This document shows, in pieces, positions 48,581 to 57,439 of a DNA stretch of 64,000 nt. Positions within the stretch are counted from its first letter, which is position 1, and every line of letters starts with the position of its first letter. The position numbers and the translations under genes were made by a program. Origin of the DNA: Basidiobolus meristosporus CBS 931.73 (lineage: Eukaryota > Basidiobolomycota > Basidiobolomycetes > Basidiobolales > Basidiobolaceae); assembly GCA_002104905.1 (NCBI GenBank), contig MCFE01000456.1, positions 1-64,000 of the forward strand, given 5' to 3'. A model generated the notes under the pieces. That model was not told where the DNA came from and did no database searches. It was given only the letters and a program-made list of their open reading frames with translations.

Positions 48581-49586
48581 GCATTTAATCAGTTCTCTGC
48601 CAATTTTCTCACTTTCTGATTGCAGACACTCCATCACCTCCTACATTTGTGTGGATTGATTGGCTATTGCCTTTTTTTCACACTCCTACTTCCCAACTCA
48701 ACTGTTTTTCTTACATTTCATGCATACAAAATAATTTATTCCATTGAAACTTCAGTTGCACCTTAATAGCCAACTGTATTGACCTATGCAAGTCTCTAAA
48801 CCCTATTCCGACATTAAGCCCAACCCCACACTCACCAGGTAAATCTATTGAAATCCACCAGTCAATAAGTATTTCTGCTGTAATGCTCTGTTTCCATGAC
48901 TTTGGGAGGAACCCTACAGCATTATGCCACTATTCATTCACTGGTTCACACATGCCCTGGTCTTCAGCCAGCACTGCAAGGTCTAGCACCTCATCTGCCA
49001 GTCTTTGCAATAAGTCCTTGCAATATTCCAGTGTGTTTTCTTGAGCACTGCTCTTGAAGAAGTGTGTAACCTCTTAGTGTGCCCGTCAATGTTCCAAAAC
49101 TCCACTGAAGGCATTGTGATAGTCTTTCAAGGTCTTGAAGTTGTAGCCTTGTCTGTTAGTGGGATCTCCACACCATCAACAATGAAGGATATGGAGGCTG
49201 CAATAGACAAATTGCCTTTTTCAGCAAACTTATCTGCCTTGCTGGAGTGTAGCTCAACTGGCTGCGCTTCCAGCCCTTGTGAAAACAGCTGTTTTCTTGT
49301 TGGTAATTCTTCTTGGCTATGATGGGATTCAGTCTGTTCCTGACTTGCGGCATTAATTGGCAAGAACTGCAGTTTTTTTTGCATGCCTCCCTGTCTCAGG
49401 CTTGGGTAGACATTTTTACCTTTAAATTTTCCTTTATCACTACCAGGTCACTCACTGCTACTTTGTCTGAGTGCTTCTTGTAAGGAACTACATTTTCTCC
49501 TGGACAAATTCTGCTCTGATGCATCTTTTTGGCCTGCTTGTCCCTTACTAGCACTCTTCTGGCAGCCTGATGTTTCTTTTCCGCTT
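48581..49586 (-). pseudogene. Downstream part of disrupted ORF family X
   Basis: Minus-strand coding traces continue from 49586 toward 48580 with stops and shifts: IVDGVEIPLTDKATTS near 49150-49190, then a frame with EVTHFFKSSAQENTLEYCKD and LADEVLDLAVLAEDQGM (about 49070-48930). Function unknown. Before copy B inserted, this was contiguous with 52247-53458. The first about 155 bp (49586-49430) repeat a segment found just beyond copy B. Confidence 0.5.
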
Positions 49587-49591
49587 GTTTT
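49587..49591. repeat. Target-site duplication of copy B, left (GTTTT)
   Basis: Identical to 52242-52246. Confidence 0.9.
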
Positions 49592-49940
49592 TGTTGTAAA
49601 AATTTGTATTTCCACCTAAATATTCACCTAACTTAGTCACTTAGATCATCACCTTCAAATCCTAGAGAATACTGACCAAATTCCTTGTTGGGATTTACTT
49701 AAAATATTTTCACCAAAATGCCAGGTACCCAGAACATGAAAATTCTCAAAGTTGTCCAAACAGCCCCAAACTTTGCACACATGTTCTTGGGACCTTCCTT
49801 AACCTATTCTACGTGCTTGTAATGCCAGGACCATGCAAAAGTATAAATACTACGTTTACATTCAGTAAATCATTAAGTGAAAACCACAAAATCTACTTGT
49901 TCTCCCAATCACTTCCAATATCTCCAAGACTCTCACAACA
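49592..49940 (+). repeat. Copy B 5' LTR
   Basis: 349 bp, TGTTGTAAAAAT ... CTCACAACA. TATAAATA at 49842-49849 is the likely promoter TATA box. Confidence 0.93.
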
Positions 49941-51882
49941 GGTTATGAGCTACTGCAATGAGAGTAAGGCATACAGACTCTACAATACCAAAGCAAAGAA
50001 GCTGATCAAGTCCAGGGATGTGTTGTTTGATGAAAATTCAAAATTTTCACAAAAAATGACATCAGATGATGACAAAAACTTGATCTCAAGTCCACCAATT
50101 GTCAGGATTGAATCAGAGCAAAACAATGAAAGTTTTTTCACTCCAGAGGACTCTACAGCTGTGGTTCAGCCGGAATCAGTGCCCAGGAATATCCCAGAAG
50201 TGATCATTCCAGTATCAAATGCCCGGAGATCAAATCAGACAAGAAATAGCCCAAATTACTATATTAATGAGGGTACAAACTTAGCCTATGCCTATTCAGT
50301 CCATATTGATGAACCCCAGACTGTAAAAGAGGCCCTAAATAGCCCTCAGACAAAGTTTTGGAGATCTGCAATGACTGAGGAATATCAGGCACTGATGGAA
50401 AATCAAACTTGGGACTTAGTCAAATTACCAATCCACCAAAAATCAATTGGATGCAGATGGGTCTTCAAGACAAAATACAAGGCTGATGGTACAATTGAAA
50501 GATACAAAGCAAGACTTGTAGCCAAAGGATACTCTCAAACAAAAGGACTTGACTATACTGAGACCTTTGCACCGGTAGCCAAGTTCAATTCCATCAGATT
50601 AATATTGGCTATTGCAGCCAAATATAAGTTTTTTATTCATCAAATGGATGTAAAAGCTGCATTTTTGAATGGAGAACTTGATGAGGACGTGTATATGGAC
50701 CAGCCTGATGGGTTTGTTGACCAAGATAACCCCCATTTGGTCTGCAAGCTTAAAAAGTCACTATATGGTCTCAAACAATCACCAACAGCCTGGAATTGCA
50801 AGATAGATTCTTATTTGGAATCTTTGAGTTTCAAAAGGAGTAATGCTGACTATAGTATATACTATAAGCCAGATAGAGCAAATCCAGTTCTATTAGCTCT
50901 ATATGTGGATGATCTTATTATAGCCGCCAATAACCTAGAAACATTGGAAGAAACTAAATCCAGCCTATCTAAGGAGTTCAAGATGTCTGATTTAGGAGAA
51001 CTTAGTTACTACTTAGGGATTAAGTTCTTCATAGACAGAAGTACCCAGACTATTACCCTAAGCCAATCCAAGTATATTCAAGATATACTAAAGAGGTACA
51101 AAATGGAAGACTGTAAGCCAGCAGCCACCCCAATGGAGACAAACCTTAACTTGGTCAAAACTCAACCAAATCAAGAGAGCTTGGTGCCATCTGAAAGCCC
51201 TGACTTTCCTTATCAATCTATGGTCAGCAGTCTGATGTATATCATGCTTGGAACACGTCCAGATATCTCATATTCAGTGGGAGTTGTCAGCCAACATAAT
51301 CAGAATTATGGATCTGATCATATTGCAGCAGTTAAGCGGATTTTTATATACCTAAAAGGAACTGCTGATATCTGCTTAAGATACACTTATAAGGATTCAG
51401 AACAAGATCTTATGGGATACTCTGATGCTGATTGGGGACAAAATTTAGAAGACAGAAGATCCACCACAGGATACACCTTTCGTTACTGTAAAAGAGCCAT
51501 TTCATGGAATTCAAGAAAGCAACCAACCGTAGCACTTTCTACTACAGAGGCAGAGTATATGGCAGCCTGTGAAGCTACAAAAGAAGCAATGTGGTTAAGA
51601 AAGCTGTTTACAGATTTAGGCCTATGTCAAAAAACACCTATTACTTTATTTCAAGATAATCAAGGATGTATACAATTAGGTAGAAATCCAACTTTTCATG
51701 CTAGAACCAAGCACATAGATATTAGACATCATTTCATACAAGAAGCTATAGAGAATAACCTAGTTAGCTTAGTTTACTGTCCTATAGATGAAATGATTGC
51801 AGACATATTTACCAAACCATTAGCTAGAGACAAGTTTGAATATCTTAGGTCAAAATTAGGACTAGTCAGTATGAACATTTAG
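49822..51882 (+). CDS. Copy B fused ORF: LTR peptide + integrase tail + RT + RNase H
   Basis: Uninterrupted frame of about 686 codons. It opens at an ATG in the LTR (MPGPCKSINTTFTF), crosses the primer-binding site (QQVMS) and joins the C-terminal integrase segment at YCNESKAYRLYN. An acidic linker with the EIIP-type motif VIIPVSNARRS follows. [61 protein letters not shown]. RNase [57 protein letters not shown]. It stops at TAG 51880-51882, just before the purine tract and LTR. The missing integrase core makes it dependent on another copy for insertion. Whether the LTR ATG or the ATG in the primer-binding site is used is unknown. Confidence 0.9.
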   Translation: MPGPCKSINTTFTFSKSLSENHKIYLFSQSLPISPRLSQQVMSYCNESKAYRLYNTKAKKLIKSRDVLFDENSKFSQKMTSDDDKNLISSPPIVRIESEQNNESFFTPEDSTAVVQPESVPRNIPEVIIPVSNARRSNQTRNSPNYYINEGTNLAYAYSVHIDEPQTVKEALNSPQTKFWRSAMTEEYQALMENQTWDLVKLPIHQKSIGCRWVFKTKYKADGTIERYKARLVAKGYSQTKGLDYTETFAPVAKFNSIRLILAIAAKYKFFIHQMDVKAAFLNGELDEDVYMDQPDGFVDQDNPHLVCKLKKSLYGLKQSPTAWNCKIDSYLESLSFKRSNADYSIYYKPDRANPVLLALYVDDLIIAANNLETLEETKSSLSKEFKMSDLGELSYYLGIKFFIDRSTQTITLSQSKYIQDILKRYKMEDCKPAATPMETNLNLVKTQPNQESLVPSESPDFPYQSMVSSLMYIMLGTRPDISYSVGVVSQHNQNYGSDHIAAVKRIFIYLKGTADICLRYTYKDSEQDLMGYSDADWGQNLEDRRSTTGYTFRYCKRAISWNSRKQPTVALSTTEAEYMAACEATKEAMWLRKLFTDLGLCQKTPITLFQDNQGCIQLGRNPTFHARTKHIDIRHHFIQEAIENNLVSLVYCPIDEMIADIFTKPLARDKFEYLRSKLGLVSMNI
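49941..49950 (+). promoter_or_regulatory. Copy B residual primer-binding site
   Basis: GGTTATGAGC remains of the 12-nt tRNA-iMet anticodon-arm match; the last two bases were lost at the deletion join. Confidence 0.7.
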
Positions 51883-51883
51883 C

Positions 51884-51893
51884 TGAGTGGGAG
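51884..51893 (+). promoter_or_regulatory. Polypurine tract of copy B
   Basis: CTGAGTGGGAG-type purine-rich segment directly before the 3' LTR, the usual plus-strand priming site. Confidence 0.5.
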
Positions 51894-52241
51894 TGTTGTA
51901 AAAATTTGTATTTCCACCTAAATATTCACCTAACTTAGTCACTTAGATCATCACCTTCAAATCCTAGAGAATACTGACCAAATTCCTTGTCGGGATTTAC
52001 TTAGAATATTTTCACCAAAATACCAGGTACCCAGAACATGAAAATTCTCAAAGTTGTCCAAACAGCCCCAAACTCTGCACACATGTTCTTGGGACCTTCC
52101 TTAACCTATTCTACATGTTTGTAATGCCAAGACCAGGTAAAAGTATAAATACTACTTTTACATTCAATAAACATTAAGTGAAAACCACATAATCTACTTG
52201 TTCTCCCAATCACTTCCAATATCTCCAAGACTCTTACAACA
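51894..52241 (+). repeat. Copy B 3' LTR
   Basis: 348 bp; one base shorter than the 5' LTR in the AATAAACATT block. Confidence 0.93.
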
Positions 52242-52246
52242 GTTTT
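52242..52246. repeat. Target-site duplication of copy B, right (GTTTT)
   Basis: Matches 49587-49591. Confidence 0.9.
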
Positions 52247-53458
52247 GAGCTCTCAGCCATAGTTGTGCCAGGCTTCTGTAAAAGCAGCCAGTTTTTATCA
52301 CTGCCAGGTCCTTCACTGCTGCTTTGACTGGTTGCTTCTTGAGTAGTACTACACACTTTCCTTGATAAATATTGTGCTGGTGCATCTGTGTCTGCCTGCT
52401 TGTCCCTTGTTGGCACACTTCCAGCTACCTGACATATCTTTGATGCTTGTCTAGAGCCTTTGGCCCTGCTTGTAACAGGCTCTTGAGGAAGCTGCTGGTT
52501 TTTAGCCATAGCACCCTTGTTCTTCTGCCTTTGATAGTTTCTGCTGTTCTTAAGATACTTTCTTGGCATAACAATACTGGCCCAAAGTCTGTTTGCCCAT
52601 TTAAATCCAGAATATTGCTCATGGAACAAGTCAAATACATTCTGCTTGGCCTTGAGCTACTGACAGTCCCATCGTATGCTGGCCTTAAGGTGATGGTGTG
52701 ATAGACTTCTGATGGCCTCTTCTATATTAGTCCACTCTTCATCATTGCACTCAACAGCTAGACATATCTTCAATGTCTTTTAATTTTTAGGCTTTGGTAT
52801 AAACACCACATTTTTCTCCCTCCCAAGCTGTGATAGGCTTTTCTGTGGGCTTTATCTTTGGGTACTGTTGTTGTGCTTCAGAGAATGAATGGTGTTCCCC
52901 CACTTTTACATCAGGAAATGGCTCAATTCTTGGCTGTGACATTGAGCTACTTGAGTTCCTTCTTTGCAGCAAAGATACTGCTTTCTCTACCTGGGATATT
53001 GATTGCTCTACACCTTTTATCTGCTCATTCTGTTTCTGAGCTATTTCCCAATTTTTCTGGGCCAATGCATCAATCCTGTTGGCCACTGCACCTAATTGCC
53101 TCATTAATGCTTTGGTATGAGCTGACAACATACTTGCTAATATAGGTGGTGGTGATGTTATGACAGCCACTTGCTGGTCTTCAACTAAAGGTACTGCATT
53201 TGCTACTTTCTCATCTGCCTCAGCATTATGACCAGCTTGAGGCTCTGCAGAGATTCCAAATTGCCTGCTTGACTGAGAGCCTGAGGAGTCCATATTACTC
53301 TCCTCAGTGGGTACACTTTCCACAGGGCTTTTTTTGGTTGAAGCCCTGCTTGTTGCACTGAATGTCAAAGCAAGCTGTTGTCCAACCATTCTTCTGCTGC
53401 TGTCAGCAATGGGGTTTAGTAGGGAACCAGGCCACTTTGCTCTATTTTTTGGCTGCAT
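52247..53458 (-). pseudogene. ORF family X, upstream part (interrupted by copy B)
   Basis: Unrecognised protein. An intact 223-codon frame (53458-52787) starts MQPKNRAKWPGSLL, has a Ser-rich region with SSGSQSSRQFG, a Pro stretch (TSPPPILASM) and a likely coiled coil (AQKNWEIAQKQNEQIKG to SLLQRR). It ends AWEGEKCGVYTKA, then stops. A second frame (52629-52247) has DLFHEQYSGFKWANRLW and a basic region, weakly reminiscent of GCR1_C-type DNA-binding domains (low confidence). A second, decayed copy of the 5' part is at 56690-57000, so X is a multicopy, probably mobile, sequence. Confidence 0.5.
52290..52450 (-). repeat. X internal repeat unit 1 (partner at 49430-49586)
   Basis: The two segments align in the same strand and order: ...GTCCCTTGTTGGCACACTTC versus GTCCCTTACTAGCACTCTTC, and ACTGCCAGGTCCTTCACTGC versus ACTACCAGGTCACTCACTGC. 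At protein level both contain RDKQA. With copy B removed they are adjacent, about 160-bp tandem repeats. Confidence 0.65.
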
Positions 53459-53616
53459 ACATATGGAAGTGAGTTAAACCAAACAGGAAATAGTGTTACA
53501 TATAAGTGTGTTTGTGGTAAACAACTTTATTTATAATGCTTACTCTGGCAGGTCATCATTAAATCTTATATTCAAGTAGGTGCAATGTCTCAATTATAAG
53601 ACTATCATTAGTTCAT

Positions 53617-54633
53617 ATGGGTATTGACAAAGAAATAATACACTGGTCTTACATTGTTGAGTGCCAAGTTGTTTATCCCATGGACAAGACTACTTTGATT
53701 CAACATTGGAAGAGAAGAGAAAAAAGACCATGTGGCTATTGTAGCAAGCCTCTCAGCCATGAAGCATGCAGACAGCAAAGGAAGTATTACAAGGATCATG
53801 GCCAGTGTTTTGCCACCCAATTCATTCTTGACTACTCACTAGTCATTACTATACCAACAATATCTTGCCATCCACTTGATACTTCTACAATAGCACCTGG
53901 CCATACTTGTCACCTTATGCAAGCTGAGTCAGATGAGGTAGTGACACCATTAGGCTCACCTCAGCCTTCTGAATATGGCATGCAGAGATATAGCTCTGAA
54001 GAAGCAGGCTCACTGATGAATTGTGAGCCTATCTCTCCTAACAACAGTTCCATGCATGAGCCCGGAAAAATCCCATTTTGCAATGAGACAACACCTGTGA
54101 AAAAAAATGCCATGGATAATTTATGGAGTCAAGTGAGCCCAGTAATTCATCTACTGATTAATGATGTGATGTTGTTGCCAGAGAAGTGGGGTACTTCCAC
54201 TAATATCAGTAATGGAGGTTATGAGGATTTACTACAACATCTTGCCAAAATCATCCCAGGTTGCAACTTATTATGTACATGGTACAAGTAGACAGTCATC
54301 ATGCAGCTGGCAACATATGACCCTGACACAGTCCTGATAGCAGCTTGTGCTAACAGTTGCATGGCATACACATCGGAAAATTCCACAATTGCAAGGTGTC
54401 CAACTTATCAGGAATCCACCACCATTGGGGGAAAGCATTGTGCACACTTTAGATATTTTCTGATAATACTCCATCTAAAGAAGCTCATGGAGCCCTACAA
54501 ATATTGTGAATCTACAAAGTACCACACACAGTATCAATCAAGTGCAAACATTATAAACAGCAAAGAAGCAAAGGCTACTTTGAAGGTATGTATGACCAAG
54601 CCTTTGCCTTGGCACTTGATGGATTCTTATTAA
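53617..54633 (+). pseudogene. Unrecognised ORF split by one in-frame stop
   Basis: A 224-codon frame (53617-54291) ends in TAG and continues in the same frame to 54633 (YDPDTVLIAACANSC ...). It has a Cys/His cluster (RPCGYCSKPLSHEACRQQ) like a small zinc-binding module. It is transcribed away from X, about 160 bp from it. No family recognised; probably part of a decayed mobile element. Confidence 0.4.
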
Positions 54634-56252
54634 ACAAGTACTCTACCATCAAATCCTGCTGGCCAGTGATTCTCATCAACCTGAATTTGCCACCTATCTT
54701 ATTGTATCAGAGCAGAAATCTGATTGCAGTTTCACTGGTATTTGGGCCTTAATCACTATTGAAACTGGATAGCTACTTGTAGCCATTGCTGGATAAACTT
54801 TGTATGCCTTCCAGCAGGATGACAGTAAGTGGCCATCATGTAAAGCTCATATTATTATCTGCATTGGAGATACCCAGCCATCAGCAAGATAGCTAAATTT
54901 TCCGGGCACAATGAACAGTACTGCTGTCAAATATGTAAGTTCCAGGGGACTAACTCCATACCTCACACACTGTATTATTACCCAAACACCAACACTAAGA
55001 ACATCATCTTCCTGCAGAGTGAATGTCCAGAAGTCAGCATGCAATTGCAGCAAAGTTGACAAATTATTAGCCATTGGTGAGAATATGAAATCAATTGGGA
55101 GTAACAAAATCAGGAAGAACTGACCAAGCCACCTGAAAACATCATGCTTAAAAGAAACACCTTGATACTTGAGAGCTTAAAGCTTGCCAAGACAAGATCT
55201 GACAATCATTGTAGAGATGAACTCCTTGAAGTTATATCTGATTACCAAGATGAAATTGGAATTATCAAAGAAGCTCAGGATAATATTACCATAGTAATTA
55301 ACAGCATTGAGAATCCACCAAGCCTTGCTCTGCATCAGCCACCATGAAGTCATGCCTTGGGATGCTCCAGATCTACATCTCTATCTAGACCTGTGCTGGT
55401 GGTTGTACCAACATCCTTGCCTCTTTATACTGAAAAAGCCAATGTCATAAAGAATCCTATGGAGTTTCTCTACAAGTTTAGCCATCTCTTAGCTGCACAC
55501 CAACTAGAACACAACACCAATTGGGCAAGACTTCTGCCTCTCTGTCTCACCATGCAAGATGCTGACTGGGCTGAGGTGAACATTCCTTCCAATAGCACAT
55601 GGAAGATTGCCCAACACCTCTTTTGCAGCCATTTCAAAGATCTTCTTAAGAAAGCATATCTGAGCTACAACTTATGGAAAACTAAAATGCAAAAAGGTGA
55701 CTCTGTGACACACTTCTGTGACTGATTCCATAGACATATGAGGTTTGCTGGAGTTGGTGATGATAATCTGTTGCTTACAGCTCATTTTCATTGAACTTTT
55801 CACACCAACTACAGAGCAATATTGCTATAGTCAAAGCTTGCAAACCTGCATGTACTTATGACAGGATCTCAGAGATATGTAGACTTGCATTCACCATAAC
55901 TGCAGCTGCTTGCCAGACTTCTGGTATCCCCACTCAAGATCAAGTAACAGCAAGAAAAGAAACCAGTCATGTGACCAAGAAGAAGTCAACCTCTACCAAG
56001 CACTCTGAGCTTCACAGAAGATGCTATCATTCTACTGGTGAATGCAAAGGCATGACCCAGCAGTCATATATATCAGGAAACCTCTCTGAGAAGCAGCATA
56101 ACATCAAAACTGCTAACTTGTCCACCAATGATAAAAGCTTTAAATGTGGAAGGATGGGACATAGATCACCTACCTGTTCCAAGAACTCTACACCATTGGC
56201 AAAAGTTACTCAGATCCTAGAAGATCCTTCAACCAATGTTATGACAGTATGA
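54634..56252 (+). pseudogene. Decayed retrotransposon gag-like sequence
   Basis: Broken plus-strand frames. The segment 55430-55725 reads NPMEFLYKFSHLLAAHQLEH ... WARLLPLCL ... AQHLFCSHF ... QKGDSVTHFCD, the layout of a Ty3/gypsy-type capsid (retrotrans_gag) domain. It then passes a stop and ends at FKCGRMGHRSPTCSK (about 56140-56180), a CCHC zinc knuckle. Upstream pieces (54911-55347) are open but unrecognised. Several stops and shifts; no protease or RT follows on this strand. Confidence 0.6.
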
Positions 56253-56384
56253 GGAAGTACATAAAGTACTTACATTTAAAGTTTATCACAACTACTTTGA
56301 ATTTCCATCTAAAATTGCATCTCTTCAAGAAAAGAAGTAACCAATAACAAAGCTAAGTGCCTTGGGAGAAAACCAATCAAAAGT

Positions 56385-56550
56385 ACCTTATGTATTGTTG
56401 CAATGAAAGATTTTGATTGTTTCTTGCAAAATCTGGGATGCAATTATTTTTTGATAGTCTTTACACAGTATCCTGATGGCACTAATACCTCTTAGTCACA
56501 GGACTTTAAGTTTGTGATGGCCAATTGATATGATCATCCCAATAACTTTT
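56385..56550 (-). repeat. Dispersed repeat R1, second copy (inverted)
   Basis: Reverse complement of the 48413-48580 repeat, including TACCTCTTAGTCACAGGACT and TTTGTGATGG, with moderate divergence. Confidence 0.7.
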
Positions 56551-56569
56551 CATAGGGCACTACATTTTT

Positions 56570-56657
56570 TTTAAAGAGATCATTAAGTGAAAACCACATT
56601 ATCTACTTGTGCACACAAACACTTCAGCTATCACTAAGTCTCTTACAACATCACAAC
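56570..56657 (+). mobile_element. Truncated LTR fragment, copia A/B family
   Basis: AGATCATTAAGTGAAAACCA, CATTATCTACTTG and TCTCTTACAACA match the final about 85 bp of the LTR. Together with the inverted R1 copy it mirrors the 48.3-48.6 kb arrangement. Confidence 0.7.
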
Positions 56658-56689
56658 ATGGATTGCATTCCTTACAATTCTCCTGCAGG

Positions 56690-57000
56690 GGTGGTGATGT
56701 ATTGAAGATCATATGCTGGTCTTCTACCAGTAATTTTATGCTGGCTACATTTTAATCAGCCTGAGTGTAATGACCAGCTTACCACTAGGCAGAGATTCTC
56801 AGTTACATACTTGACTGAGAGCCTGATGAGTCTGTTCTACAGCTTTAGGTTGTCTTACTGTCAAAATAGACTTTTTTTGGATGTAGCCCTGTTGTTGCAC
56901 TGCATATCAGAGCAAACTGTTGTCCAGCTGTTTCTCGGCTGCTATCAGTAATGAGGTCTGGTTGGGAATCTGACAACTTTGTTCTGTTCTGTGGCAGCAT
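56690..57000 (-). pseudogene. Second copy of ORF family X, 5' part, decayed
   Basis: Aligns with 53130-53458: same start context (CAGCATACATATG), then frames equivalent to TDSSGSQSS and LVEDQH, with stops and indels. About 100 bp upstream of the start also aligns (to about 57100), so promoter and 5' UTR were copied too. Confidence 0.65.
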
Positions 57001-57100
57001 ACATATGTAAGTGGGTCAAGCCAGATGGCAGAAAATAAATCATATGCCTGCACATGTGGTACCTCAGCGTTATTGATAATGCTTACTATCATGCATCAGC

Positions 57101-57434
57101 CTTGATCTTTTTCCATCTTACAAGTAAAAGTACCAAAGAAGACCTGGTTTCTATGACTACTGTATGAAGTCAGGATATTGGGCAAGAGAAAATAGGGGTA
57201 AACTGGAGCAGGCAATCCATATGGCTACAGATGAACAGTTAATTGTAACTGTACATGAGAGTACAAGTAACTGTGGTAACAAATGATATATTGTCTGCCA
57301 AGTATCACAGCATATTTGTGGTATAAAGGTATGGTTCAGCAGCTAACTATTATTCCTGTAAAAATGGCTTATCTGGGAGACAACTCTGCACTGGAAGCTA
57401 CAAATGTGGTGGTGAGGAAGTCCAAGGGAGAGAA
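57101..57434. other. Decayed coding traces, zinc-knuckle-like
   Basis: Plus-strand frames resemble eroded CCHC knuckles (FYDYCMKSGYWAREN near 57155 and SYKCGGEE near 57400). Not annotated as a gene. Confidence 0.3.
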
Positions 57435-57439
57435 GTGTC
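57435..57439. repeat. Target-site duplication of element E, left (GTGTC)
   Basis: Identical to 61307-61311. Confidence 0.75.

Larger units (their letters stand above)
49592..52241 (+). mobile_element. Copia copy B: internally deleted element
   Basis: 2,650-bp element with LTRs 49592-49940 and 51894-52241 (about 14 differences and one 1-bp indel by eye) and GTTTT duplications. Directly after the first ten bases of the primer-binding site (GGTTATGAGC) the sequence jumps to TACTGCAATGAGAG, which in copy A lies in the C-terminal part of integrase. About 2 kb (gag, protease, integrase core) is missing, with a 2-bp overlap (GC) at the join. RT and RNase H remain intact. Confidence 0.93.

Noticed and set aside
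54271-54474. Minus-strand frame opposite 53617-54633
   Set aside because: Shadow of the longer plus-strand frame.
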